Source: Gordonia oryzae (GTDB taxonomy: Bacteria > Actinomycetota > Actinomycetes > Mycobacteriales > Mycobacteriaceae). From it: a stretch of 64,000 nucleotides of DNA. The first letter of the stretch is position 1; each line of letters begins with the position of its first letter. Of the stretch, positions 36,352 to 45,147 are shown in pieces. The stretch spans positions 62,001 through 126,000 of the forward strand of contig NZ_RKMH01000002.1 in assembly GCF_003797185.1 (NCBI RefSeq), in the 5' to 3' direction. Made by a program: the position numbers and the translations under genes. The notes below the pieces were generated by a model, which worked only from the letters and a program-made list of their open reading frames with translations, made no database searches and was not told the origin of the DNA.

Positions 36352-37734
36352 ATGACCCTCACGCCGACGACGACACCCACCCATCACCGCGCCCTGGTCG
36401 GGACCGTCTTCACCCTGCAATTCCTGGTCGCGCTCGACATGTCGCTGGTCAACATCGCCCTGCCTGCCATGCGCGCCGACCTCGGGTTCACCGCCTCGGG
36501 GCTGCAGTGGGTTGTCAACGCCTACCTGCTGACCTTCGCCGGGTTCATGCTCCTCGGCGGCCGGCTCGGCGATCTCTGGGGCCGCCGAACCGTCATCCTC
36601 ACCGGACTAACGGTGTTCGCCCTCGCGAGCATGATCGGCGGATTCGCCACCAACCCAACCATTCTCGTCGCGGCCCGAGCGATTCAGGGGGTTGCGGCCG
36701 CCCTGCTCGCCCCCGCATCGCTTGCGCTCGCCTCGAGCGCCAACCCGGCCGTCCGCAAGACCGCGATGGCCTTCTGGGGTGGCGCCGGAGCTGCCGGCGG
36801 CGCCGTCGGCGTGGTGCTCAGCGGGCTGCTCACCGACTGGTGGTCTTGGCGCGCAGTCTTTTTCGTCAACGTGCCGATCGTCGTCATCGCGCTCCTCGCC
36901 GCGCTGCGCGGTGTCGACGCCGGGCATCGACGCAGCGTCGTGCGTCTCGACGTGCCGGGTGCGGCCCTCGTCACCGCCGGCGTCGCCTCGCTCGTGTTCG
37001 CGGTCGCCGCAGCAGGAGACCACGGGTGGTCCTCGGCGCGCGCCCTGATCGGCTTCGCCGCCGCGACACTACTGCTCGCCGGATTCGCCGTCGTCGAGTG
37101 CACCGCCGACCATCCACTCATGCCGCCCCGGCTACTCATGACACGAAGTATCATAGGCGCGAACATCTTCGGGTTCATGCTCGCCGCCGGTCAGCTCGCC
37201 GCCTTCTACTTCGCCTCGCTCTACGTGCAGACCGTGTGGGACGTCGACTCCGATGTCGCCGGGTTGCTGTTCCTCCCATTCTGCGCCGGAGTCGTTCTCG
37301 GAATTGTCCTTTCGGGAAAGCTGTCACCGAAGATCGGTGCCCGCAACAGTATCGGTGTCCTCGGCCTCCTCGGCGCCGCCGGACTCGGATTGTTCGCATT
37401 GATGCCCGACCAGTTCGATTTCTGGCGCGGAATCCTGGCACCATCGCTCGCCGCGTCGATCGGTATCGGCGGATCGATGGTCCTCGTCGGCGCGGTGGGC
37501 ACGAGCGGCGTCGACTCCGCAGAGGTCGGTGTCGCCTCCGGCGTGCTCAACAGTTCGCGGCAACTCGGCGGCACGATCGGGCTCGCGGTGCTCGTGACGA
37601 TCGCGGCGAGTCAGACCGTCCCGGCCGACGGCTACCACCTCGGATTCGCCGTCGGGGCTGTCTTCCTTGTCGCCGGTAGCGTCATCGCCTGGGTGGTCCT
37701 GCCGCGCCACGAGGTCGCAAGCACCGCGCCGTGA
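36352..37734 (+). CDS. MFS drug efflux transporter (DHA2, 14-TM type)
   Basis: The 460-residue polytopic membrane protein shows motif [18 protein letters not shown], motif D1 [16 protein letters not shown] and motif C-like [20 protein letters not shown]. This is the pattern of DHA2 drug:H+ antiporters. ATG 36352 has GAGAGG about 11 nt upstream; an in-frame GTG at 36328 lies only 6 nt after the operator palindrome and is less likely. Substrate unknown. Confidence 0.9.
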   Translation: MTLTPTTTPTHHRALVGTVFTLQFLVALDMSLVNIALPAMRADLGFTASGLQWVVNAYLLTFAGFMLLGGRLGDLWGRRTVILTGLTVFALASMIGGFATNPTILVAARAIQGVAAALLAPASLALASSANPAVRKTAMAFWGGAGAAGGAVGVVLSGLLTDWWSWRAVFFVNVPIVVIALLAALRGVDAGHRRSVVRLDVPGAALVTAGVASLVFAVAAAGDHGWSSARALIGFAAATLLLAGFAVVECTADHPLMPPRLLMTRSIIGANIFGFMLAAGQLAAFYFASLYVQTVWDVDSDVAGLLFLPFCAGVVLGIVLSGKLSPKIGARNSIGVLGLLGAAGLGLFALMPDQFDFWRGILAPSLAASIGIGGSMVLVGAVGTSGVDSAEVGVASGVLNSSRQLGGTIGLAVLVTIAASQTVPADGYHLGFAVGAVFLVAGSVIAWVVLPRHEVASTAP

Positions 37735-37756
37735 TCCGCATGGCACGATCGAGTGC

Positions 37757-38638
37757 GTGGCAACCGCAACGCAGTGGATAGCAGGCGCCCGACCGCGCAC
37801 CCTCCCCAACGCGATCGCCCCGGTGGTTGCCGGGGTCGGTGCCGCGCTCTTTGCCGGCGGCAACTCCTCCGACGTCGTCTGGTGGAAGGCTGCGTTGGCG
37901 CTCGTCGTCGCGATCGCGCTCATCATCGGCGTGAACTTCGCCAACGACTACTCCGACGGCATCCGCGGCACCGACGACGAGCGGGTCGGCCCGATGCGGC
38001 TCGTCGGGTCGGGAGCGGCTCAGCCGTCGGCGGTCAAGGCCGCAGCATTCCTGTGCTTCGGGATCGGCGCGATCGCCGGACTGGTCCTCGCGGTGACGAC
38101 GGCCTGGTGGCTGGTCGTCCTCGGCGCGATCTGCATCGCCGGGGCGTGGTTTTACACCGGCGGGTCCAAACCGTACGGCTACTACGGCCTCGGTGAGATC
38201 GCCGTGTTCACCTTCTTTGGTCTGGTTGCGGTACTCGGCACGCAGTACGTCACCTCGGGCCGGGTCGACTGGGTGGGCCTGGTGTGCGCGATCGCGGTGG
38301 GCTCGATCTCGACGGCGGTGCTCGTCGTCAACAATCTGCGCGACATCCCCAGCGATACCGAGTCGGGCAAGATCACCCTCGCCGTGCGTCTCGGGGATCG
38401 ACGTACCCGTGGCCTCTACGTCGGCCTGCTGGCGGTACCCCTCATCGCGAGTTGCGTTCTCGCCGTGGCGACCCCGTGGTCGCTCATCGGTCTCGCCGTC
38501 GCACCCCTCATCTGGCTCGCTGCCCGCCCGGTCCTAGGAAAGGCAGTGGGCCCGGGTCTCATCGCTTCCTTGGGCGCCACCGGTATCGCGATGCTTGTGT
38601 GGTCGATCCTCGCTGCGATCGCGTTGGCCGTCGGCTGA
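37757..38638 (+). CDS. menA: 1,4-dihydroxy-2-naphthoate polyprenyltransferase
   Basis: The 293-residue UbiA-type membrane protein has the first Asp-rich motif [15 protein letters not shown] and a second in [14 protein letters not shown], plus about eight transmembrane helices. MenA attaches the isoprenoid tail to dihydroxynaphthoate in menaquinone synthesis. menE and menB occur further on in this window, as in M. tuberculosis. GTG 37757 gives the usual [18 protein letters not shown] start. It marks the left border of the accessory island. Confidence 0.94.
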   Translation: MATATQWIAGARPRTLPNAIAPVVAGVGAALFAGGNSSDVVWWKAALALVVAIALIIGVNFANDYSDGIRGTDDERVGPMRLVGSGAAQPSAVKAAAFLCFGIGAIAGLVLAVTTAWWLVVLGAICIAGAWFYTGGSKPYGYYGLGEIAVFTFFGLVAVLGTQYVTSGRVDWVGLVCAIAVGSISTAVLVVNNLRDIPSDTESGKITLAVRLGDRRTRGLYVGLLAVPLIASCVLAVATPWSLIGLAVAPLIWLAARPVLGKAVGPGLIASLGATGIAMLVWSILAAIALAVG

Positions 38639-38640
38639 AT

Positions 38641-38870
38641 CCGATACGCCTGCGCGGCTTCGCTTGTTGATTGCGACGGTACTGCCGTAGAAGTCGTACG
38701 GATCGGTGTAAAAGTTGTAGGCGTTCATTGCCGGCGACGGCACCACTGGCGCGATGGGCCGTAATCGGCGCGACCGTCTGAACCACGTCGGGAACCGGAG
38801 CCGACGGCGTCGGCAACAACAGACTGAGCACCTGCTGCGCACGGGCCAGCGCATCCGGATCGGCGGCCAT
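38641..38870 (-). pseudogene. Frameshifted small gene related to the 47 kb exported protein
   Basis: One frame reads MAADPDALARAQQVLSLLLP up to VVQTVAPI. The next frame continues APVVPSPAMNAYNFYTDPYDFYGSTVAINK. The end segment YTDPYDFYGSTVAIN closely resembles YTYPRDFYGATLNIG at the C-terminus of the protein encoded at 47081-47548. No sensible stop occurs before the menA 3' end, which is convergent. It lies directly downstream of the WXG-like gene pair. Confidence 0.5.
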
Positions 38871-38905
38871 ATTTACTCATCGTGATTTACTCATGCCCCC
38901 CGAGG

Positions 38906-41197
38906 CTAGTCGATGATCGCCTTTCCGTATCCGGCCCGGAAGTCGGTGATCGAGTCTTCGCCGGCGAGCGCTCGCATCATCGCCACCAGCCCACGGGTGA
39001 CGTCAACATCGTTCTCACCGTTGGCGATCGCTGTATACGGCTTGATGCACCCGTTCTCGGGATCGACGAAGTCTGCGTAAGCCGCGGCCACGTGCGGAGG
39101 CAGCGGACCGACCCCGCTGAGGACGTTGTAGAAGGCGGTGTTGCTGTTGTCGCCGTGCAGATGGGGCACGGTTCCGTCGGGACTGATCGTGACTGACGTA
39201 TCGGTCGGTGGACCGATCAACAGGTCTTTGAGCCGCCCGGTGAGGCCGGTCGCGTCGGCCAGATCAGTGGCGTCCTCGCCGAAGGGCAGGTACCCGCCGG
39301 CAGTGGACAGCAGCGTGAACATCTGGTCAACGGACTCGGACTTGCGTTGATAGGCCTCGGCTGCGGCCTCGCGGCCGTATTCATCGACGGTGGCCAGCTT
39401 GATCGCACGATCGATGATGCCTTCCACACGCCCCGCGGTGATGAGTTTTTCGTTGGCGTCGGGGTGTTGACCGAAGTCGTGTTCGAGTTCGAGCTGGGTC
39501 AGCATGGCGCGGCTGTTGATGGTCTGCCCGGCCTGCTCATCGGTGTTCAGTGTGGCGATGATGTTCGACGCGCCACGCAACGTGTCCCGATCGAGATTCG
39601 CTACGTCGAACCCTGGATGACTATCTGTGCCAACGAGATCGGGCAGATACTCGCCCATGCTGAGTGCGAGGCCGCGCACCAGTTCCGGGTTCACCTCGCC
39701 GACGGATTGCCCATCGGTGCTCGGGATCGCCGACATCAGTTGCCAGGAAGCATCACTGGCGGTGGCGCGGGCCACCGACTCCATGATGTCGCCGGCCCGG
39801 GTCGCGCGGATGACGTCAAGTGGATCGCCGGCGTTCTCGACGCGCATCTCGGTGTCGGCGAAGGTGAACATCAGCGCGGCATTACGGCCGTCATCATCCC
39901 AACGATGAGTCAGGACGTCGGTGACGAACTGCATGCCCGTCTGTGGGTCGGCGACTGCGGCGTTGACGGCGATCGTGTCGGACGAGAGCGCCCCGATCAT
40001 TGCCGTGGTGAGTGACTCGTCGGGCATGCGGCCTCGGCCATCGACCATGTAGGACGGATTGTTCGGATCCTGTTCGGCGAGAACCTGTCCGTGCAGGTAG
40101 GTCTCCGTGGCGCGCATCAGTGCGTGGTCGAGGTCGGTGCCCATCCCGTACTGCCGTTCGCCCTTGCCAACGATGCGGGCGATCGCTTGATTGTCGGCGA
40201 CCCCGTTCAGGCTGTAGGAGTTGCCGCCCACGCTGGAACCAGGGTATCCGGGAGTGCTGCGCGTCCCGACGATGAGAAGATCCTTGCGCGTGAGCGAGGC
40301 ACGCATCTGCGCGGGGAGGACGGCCAAGCCGCCGGTCGTCGGAACCTCCGGGTCACCGATGACACTCGCCGTTACATCGTGATGCGACGAGATCTGCATG
40401 ATGTTGACCAACCCGCTCTGGGCCTCCGGAGGGAGAGCGCCCAGGATGGCCTCGATCTCTTGTGGCGACTTCCCGTCGAGTCCGCGTAGCAGCGTGTTCA
40501 TGTACTCCATGTGTGATGCCGAAATGGTCACCGGCGCCCCGGCTTCGAGTGCGGCGAGCTGCTGTGGATCGAGCCTTCCGGCCTCGACCAGTCGGCGTAA
40601 GGCCTCCGGCGATAGCGTCGATGGATCGTTCGCGAGTGCTCGGCCGTCGGCGCCTCCCTCGGGGCTGCCGATCGAGTCGGCACTGGTGAATCCGGCGATC
40701 AGACCGGATCGCATGCCCGCGAGGCTGTTTCGGATGTCTGCGTCGGCGGTGGTCACCTCGGCGACGGCGCTGGTGATCGCCTGGGTGTGGGCGACGATCG
40801 CGTCCCGGATCGCGACGGTCATCGGCCCGGCGGCGCGTGAGTGCGCCGTGAGGTACTCGTCGACAGTGAAACCGGACGCCTCGGCAGTCGCAATCGCGGC
40901 CCGAGCGCGCCGGAGTGGAGCATCGATACTCCAATACCCTTGTGTCGCTTTATCGGCCAGATCGCTCAATGTCTGCGCGATGGTACGCGAAGTTCGTAGA
41001 TCGGATTCGGCGCGAGCGAGCGCGGCATCGGCGGCAGCGCCGGTCCAGTGGGTGCCGTTGTTGATCGCTACCGTGGACCGGTAGCGGGTGAACAGGTCCT
41101 CGATCCCCGTGCCCATCGTCGTCCAGGCCGCGGCGAGATCGAGCAGAGTGGACGCATCGTAAGTGAGGATCTCGGATTTGGTCAGCGAGCAGATCAT
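38906..41197 (-). CDS. Large WXG-like protein, predicted type VII secretion substrate
   Basis: The 763-residue protein starts with a helical domain containing NNGTHWTGAAADAALA, a WxG turn at about residue 51 of a helix-turn-helix pair as in ESX substrates. The rest is Asp/Ala-rich and helical, with a SPEALRRLVEAGRLDPQQLAAL stretch. It looks like the Rv2082/'TPR repeat region' family of mycolate actinobacteria. No toxin active site is recognised at the C-terminus. It overlaps the upstream EspC-like gene by 4 nt, giving a classic small-partner plus large-substrate pair. Export and toxicity are inferences. Confidence 0.65.
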   Translation of the reverse strand: MICSLTKSEILTYDASTLLDLAAAWTTMGTGIEDLFTRYRSTVAINNGTHWTGAAADAALARAESDLRTSRTIAQTLSDLADKATQGYWSIDAPLRRARAAIATAEASGFTVDEYLTAHSRAAGPMTVAIRDAIVAHTQAITSAVAEVTTADADIRNSLAGMRSGLIAGFTSADSIGSPEGGADGRALANDPSTLSPEALRRLVEAGRLDPQQLAALEAGAPVTISASHMEYMNTLLRGLDGKSPQEIEAILGALPPEAQSGLVNIMQISSHHDVTASVIGDPEVPTTGGLAVLPAQMRASLTRKDLLIVGTRSTPGYPGSSVGGNSYSLNGVADNQAIARIVGKGERQYGMGTDLDHALMRATETYLHGQVLAEQDPNNPSYMVDGRGRMPDESLTTAMIGALSSDTIAVNAAVADPQTGMQFVTDVLTHRWDDDGRNAALMFTFADTEMRVENAGDPLDVIRATRAGDIMESVARATASDASWQLMSAIPSTDGQSVGEVNPELVRGLALSMGEYLPDLVGTDSHPGFDVANLDRDTLRGASNIIATLNTDEQAGQTINSRAMLTQLELEHDFGQHPDANEKLITAGRVEGIIDRAIKLATVDEYGREAAAEAYQRKSESVDQMFTLLSTAGGYLPFGEDATDLADATGLTGRLKDLLIGPPTDTSVTISPDGTVPHLHGDNSNTAFYNVLSGVGPLPPHVAAAYADFVDPENGCIKPYTAIANGENDVDVTRGLVAMMRALAGEDSITDFRAGYGKAIID

Positions 41198-41532
41198 GCC
41201 GGGTCCGTCACGTCCCAGTCGCCGGTCGCCGCGGTGTACAGTGCCGCGATCTGGTCGGCGTTCTGCTCGTCGGAGGCTTCGAATCGTTTCGCCACATTGA
41301 TCATCACGTCACCGGTCTCGCTGAGCCGCTCCCGGATTCCCGGTATCAGTACGCCGGAGACGACGGCCTGAGCGATGTCGAGGGCCTCGTCGACCGCCTT
41401 GACCAGACCCGGGCGGGCCGCGCTGATGGCGTCCTGCCCGGACGTGGCCGGCAACATCATCGCCGCACCCGCCAGACCGTGCAATTCGGCTCCGAGTGAA
41501 CGCAATCTGTCGAGATCTGCTGCCACAGTCAT
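41194..41532 (-). CDS. EspC/DUF2580-like small ESX-associated protein
   Basis: The 112-residue all-helical protein starts TVAADLDRLRSLGAELHGLA and ends with FEASDEQNADQIAALYTAAT, the layout of DUF2580/EspC-like secretion-associated proteins. It is probably the export partner or chaperone of the large WXG-like protein whose start overlaps its stop. No ESX machinery genes are in the window, so export would need a system encoded elsewhere. Confidence 0.65.
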   Translation of the reverse strand: MTVAADLDRLRSLGAELHGLAGAAMMLPATSGQDAISAARPGLVKAVDEALDIAQAVVSGVLIPGIRERLSETGDVMINVAKRFEASDEQNADQIAALYTAATGDWDVTDPA

Positions 41533-41710
41533 GTCGTCTCCCAGTGCCGAGCTATGTGTGCCGGAAGCCTATAACGCGCCTACCGCCCATCAGCGGGTCG
41601 TGGCGAAGCCTGTGGATAATTCTGGCCGCGACCTATGGCACTGTCACCGCCCGTTGCGTCGGGCCCTTACGGCGGATTGTGAGTCGTCCTGGGTCGGGTG
41701 GAGGCCTTGG

Positions 41711-41785
41711 TTATGCCACCTCCGTTTCGGTGGTGACACGCTCATGGTAGCTGGTTTCGTAGTCGACGGGCGTCTGGTAGAGGCG
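41711..41785 (-). pseudogene. C-terminal scrap of an IS3-family transposase OrfB
   Basis: On the minus strand the segment reads RLYQTPVDYETSYH followed by ERVTTETEVA and a stop. It matches the usual IS3 OrfB end (…TPVEYE..YH). Only about 24 codons remain, cut off at the border of the next IS remnant. Confidence 0.7.
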
Positions 41786-41861
41786 TGTCCCCAATGAACT
41801 GGACCGGGCTTTTCTGGAGTCCTGATTGCCCTAATGACGGCGTGAAGGGACGATAGGGATC

Positions 41862-42139
41862 ATGGCGGGACGGAAGCGTCGCTCGGCCGAGGACATCGTG
41901 CGCAAGCTGCGCCGCGCCGACGAGTGGCTGCGGAAGGCAAGACCGGCGAGGAGATCGCCGCCGACCTCGAGGAGTCGGCAGCGACCTTATACAACTGGCG
42001 CCGCCAGTACCGCGGCATGGACGCTGATGCCGCCAAGAGCTCAAGAACTGCGCGATCGGAATAGCCGGCTTAAGCGGCTACCGGCCGATGCGGGGATGGA
42101 GAAGGAGCACTGCGGGTGATCGCCAAGGGAAAATGGTGA
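41862..42139 (+). pseudogene. IS3-family transposase OrfA remnant
   Basis: It starts MAGRKRRSAEDIVRKLRRADE, the typical IS3/IS407-type OrfA N-terminus, then shifts frame. The shifted reading continues GKTGEEIAADLEESAATLYN and WRRQYRGMDADAA, and ends near LRVIAKGKW and a stop at 42139. OrfB is missing. The presumed left end, TGTCCCCAATGAACTGGACC, lies at 41786. Confidence 0.82.
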
Positions 42140-42254
42140 ACCCAACCGTCACGACCCGCCGTAACAGGCAGCGCTGCCCTGGCTGACGTCAGGCCCGAAA
42201 CCCCACCACTCCAGGGGACTCTCCCGTCGATCGCGGTGGTGCAGGAAGGCTGTG

Positions 42255-42881
42255 TCAGTGCGGCATCTGGACCCGCACGACGGTGAAGGTAGCTTCGGCG
42301 ATGGTCTGTGGTTCTAGATGCACGCCTGTCAAACGTTCCGTCAGGGCAAATGCCGCTGCTCGGTTGTGCTGCTTTCCGTTGAGTTCATGGTCGGTGGGTG
42401 CTTGATCGAAGCCGGACTCCCGCATCATCGTTGTCAGTGTGCTGGGGTTGTCGGCTTGTAGGTCGGCGGGACCGAGTAACGGCTCGAAGTTCGCGGTGAG
42501 GCGGCCGTTTTCGTAGATGAAAAACGAACCAGTACCGTTTCCGTCGCTGTAGTGGTGACAGACGACTCGACGTCCTTGCGATAAAGGTCCAGCGATCTGG
42601 GGCGTGGTGCCGGCGAACCCGTTGACCTCGAACATGGCGGTCCACGATTCGATCTGGAACAGCCCGGCTAGCAACTTCTCCGGGTCCCAGTTGTCATAGG
42701 AGCGGAATCGTAGATCGTCTCGAAAGTTCGTCGATCCGAGTTCCTCGATGACTGGAAGCTTGGCGATAACGTCGTCAACCTGAGCGTCCTGGATGAGAGT
42801 CAGGCAGAATGCCTGGAACTCCCCAGCGGTCCCACCGTTCTCGGTCCACAGATAATCGTCGTAGGTTGGGTTCCTGCTCAT
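42255..42881 (-). CDS. DUF6461 family protein
   Basis: The 208-residue soluble protein matches the DUF6461 pattern: DYLWTENGGTAGEFQAFCLT at the start, SWTAMFEVNGFAGTTPQI in the middle, then a FFIYENGRLTANFEPLLG segment. DUF6461 proteins are common in actinobacteria, often near mobile or toxin loci; their role is not established. Here it is isolated between IS3 and IS256 remnants, with a lower-GC feel than its neighbours. An immunity-protein role for a nearby toxin is a guess. Confidence 0.7.
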   Translation of the reverse strand: MSRNPTYDDYLWTENGGTAGEFQAFCLTLIQDAQVDDVIAKLPVIEELGSTNFRDDLRFRSYDNWDPEKLLAGLFQIESWTAMFEVNGFAGTTPQIAGPLSQGRRVVCHHYSDGNGTGSFFIYENGRLTANFEPLLGPADLQADNPSTLTTMMRESGFDQAPTDHELNGKQHNRAAAFALTERLTGVHLEPQTIAEATFTVVRVQMPH

Positions 42882-42915
42882 ATTCTCACTGTAGAGGGCC
42901 TGGCGATGTCAACCC

Positions 42916-43740
42916 GTGCAAGCAACGTTGTCTCGTAGGAGGGCTTCAAACTGTAAGGGCACGGAGGTCTCCGCGGTGCTGCCGCTGCTGTACCTGCATG
43001 GGCTGTCTTCCGGCCATTTTGGGCCGGCACTCGAGCAGTTCCTCGGCTCCGGCGCCGGACTCTCAGCTGCCACGATCACCCGACTGACCAGTCAGTGGCA
43101 GAAGGAAGCCGCCGCGTTCGGCCAGCACGAGATCACTGCCGAGTACGCCTACGTGTGGGTCGATGGCATCGACCTCAACGTGCGGCTGGAGCAGGAAAAG
43201 CTGTGCCTGCTGGTCATGATCGGGATGCGCGTCGACACCGGCAAGAAGGAACTCATCGCTGTGGCCGATGGGTATCGGGAATCGACCGAGTCGTGGGCCG
43301 ATCTGTTGCGGTCGTGCACACGTCGCGGTATGGCGGCGCCGACCCTGGCTGTCGGGGACGGCGGGCTCGGCTTCTGGTCGGCGATCCGGGAGGTGTTCCC
43401 AGAGATGCGTGAGCAACGTTGCTGGTTTCACAAGCAGGCCAATGTGCTTGCCGCGCTACCGAAAACAGCGCACCCCAACGCGATCAAGGCGATGCAGGAA
43501 ATCTACAACGCCGAGGATGAACAGCATGCCCGGGCCGCGATCACAGCCTTCGAGAAGGCCTACGGCGCCAAGTACCCGAAAGCCGTGGCCAAGATCGTCG
43601 ACGATACCGACGTGCTGCTCGAGTTCTACCGCTACCCGGCCGAACATTGGATCCATCTGCGTACCACCAACCCGATCGACTCGACGTTCGCGACCGTGCG
43701 GTTGCCGACCAAGGTGACCAAGGGACCCGGAGCCGGTGCG
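42916..43740 (+). pseudogene. IS256-family transposase, truncated at both ends
   Basis: The readable part runs from PLLYLHGLSSGHFGPALEQF to TTNPIDSTFATVR. It includes AYVWVDGIDLNVRLEQEKLC (first Asp) and AVGDGGLGFWSAIREVFPE (second Asp), typical of the IS256 mutator transposases. About 100 N-terminal and 60 C-terminal residues are missing. In the third catalytic position TNPIES is changed to TNPIDS, which would replace the DDE Glu by Asp. The 3' break is at about 43740, right next to the 3' end of the phospholipase D-like gene. Confidence 0.88.
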
Positions 43741-43787
43741 CGAATCGGCAGGCAGTGCCGCGGGACTGGGCCTACTGGTCGATGGTG

Positions 43788-44888
43788 TTATCCGGCAACG
43801 AATTCAAGATCCGGCCATTGCGCCAAGACGGCGTCGATGACGCTACGGCGCAGGTACCCGATGTCGTCGTCAAGCGTGACGCCGATGGCGTCGAGTCCGT
43901 CGGCGATGTCTCCGTAAGTCACTTCCGCCGTCGAACGCGGCACGAGAACGTAGAAGTAGGTGCGTTCGGGTGCGGCGTCATAGTCGATCCACTTGTGGAT
44001 CACCTGCCCTGGTTCGGACGCGCTGCAGCGGCGTTTCGCCCGGCCGCGGACCTTCCACACCAGCACCACATGGTTACCTTCGGCGTAGACATCCCCAGTA
44101 GTCTTGCGGTCGCGGTCGTTCCAGAACACTGCGATATACGGCTTGCCGACGGTGGCGTTCTCTTCGGTTGTCGCGTCGTGCTTTTCGATCAACAGGTCGC
44201 GCTCGAACTCGGCTTCGGCAGACATGTCGTCGGTCGCCGACACCTGCGTGACGAACAGTTTTGACGGGCGAGGCCATTGGTGGGCCTCATTGGTCTGCTC
44301 ATCAGACGACTGCTCATCAGACGACTGCTCATCAGACGACTGCTCGTCGGGCGACTGCTCGTCGTCCGGCAGGTTCACGGTCGACTGATCAAAGATGTCG
44401 CACAGCTCGCGGACCCGAGCGATCGTCAGCGGCGTGGCCCGCTGCTTCCAGTCGACGAGGCATGAGCGCGCTTCGTCGATCGTGTCGGGACTGTCGGTCA
44501 GCACGACGGCCTCCTGCAGCATCGACTTCGAACGCTGCGAGACGTTGGCCGACCCGACGGCCACGAAGGCGTCGGAGTCGTCGGTGGCCTCACAGAGGAG
44601 CATCTTGGCGTGCAGATGCGGCAGCGAATAGACCCGCACGTCGGCCTTGAGCCAGGCCAGCAGAGAGTGTGGGTTGGTCGACTTCTGTTCCACGGCCCGG
44701 ACCGTCGCGTCGACGATGATCGATGATCCGGATCGCAGCGGAAGGTAGGTGTGCGCGTCGGCGCCCAGGTAGGCGATGGCCGCGGTCACCGAGTGCTGTC
44801 GAGCGGCGATGAGGGGAGTGAGTTGGGTCCACACCGAACCGGTGAGGAGTCGGGCCGTGCGGTTGGTGCCGAGTCCGAGGTTGTCCAC
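43788..44888 (-). CDS. Phospholipase D-like domain protein
   Basis: The 366-residue soluble protein has one HKD-type motif, PHLHAKMLL, followed by the AVGSANVSQRS segment (GSxN). That marks the PLD superfamily, which includes nucleases. Only one HKD motif is seen, so it probably dimerises. Residues about 180-205 are an acidic SSDEQ repeat linker. The C-terminal half (AVFWNDRDRKTTGDVYAEG and SEPGQVIHKWIDYD) is of unknown type. Its 3' part is duplicated as a remnant at 46975-47080. A nuclease/defence role is possible but unproven. Confidence 0.68.
   Translation of the reverse strand: MDNLGLGTNRTARLLTGSVWTQLTPLIAARQHSVTAAIAYLGADAHTYLPLRSGSSIIVDATVRAVEQKSTNPHSLLAWLKADVRVYSLPHLHAKMLLCEATDDSDAFVAVGSANVSQRSKSMLQEAVVLTDSPDTIDEARSCLVDWKQRATPLTIARVRELCDIFDQSTVNLPDDEQSPDEQSSDEQSSDEQSSDEQTNEAHQWPRPSKLFVTQVSATDDMSAEAEFERDLLIEKHDATTEENATVGKPYIAVFWNDRDRKTTGDVYAEGNHVVLVWKVRGRAKRRCSASEPGQVIHKWIDYDAAPERTYFYVLVPRSTAEVTYGDIADGLDAIGVTLDDDIGYLRRSVIDAVLAQWPDLEFVAG
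44289..44350 (-). repeat. 15-bp tandem repeat encoding SSDEQ
   Basis: About four copies of the 15-bp unit CTCATCAGACGACTG, the last two with CTCGTCGGGCGACTG changes, encode repeated SSDEQ/SPDEQ in the linker of the PLD-like protein. Copy number changes would keep the frame. Confidence 0.85.
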
Positions 44889-45147
44889 GAGGACTCACAG
44901 TAGAGTGCTGTCGTCCTGCTCCACCAGAGTGCGGCGCCCCTACCGGTGGCCGAATCAATCCCGCCGAACCAACCCCCGAGATGATCGGGGTGCGCGGCGC
45001 CCCAGGCGCCGAACCTCGGGACCCCCGCAACCGATCGCAGGACCTGCCCGCGATCGAGATGGACCACGCCGAGCTGCCACATTCTTCGCGTTATGCCCTC
45101 GACCTGCGCCGATCACTGTTGTCAGACCCCGAAGGTATGTTCGATTC

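Noticed and set aside
36294..37679. 461-codon plus-strand frame overlapping the MFS gene
   Set aside because: It is Arg-rich shadow coding in another frame of a clear 14-TM transporter.
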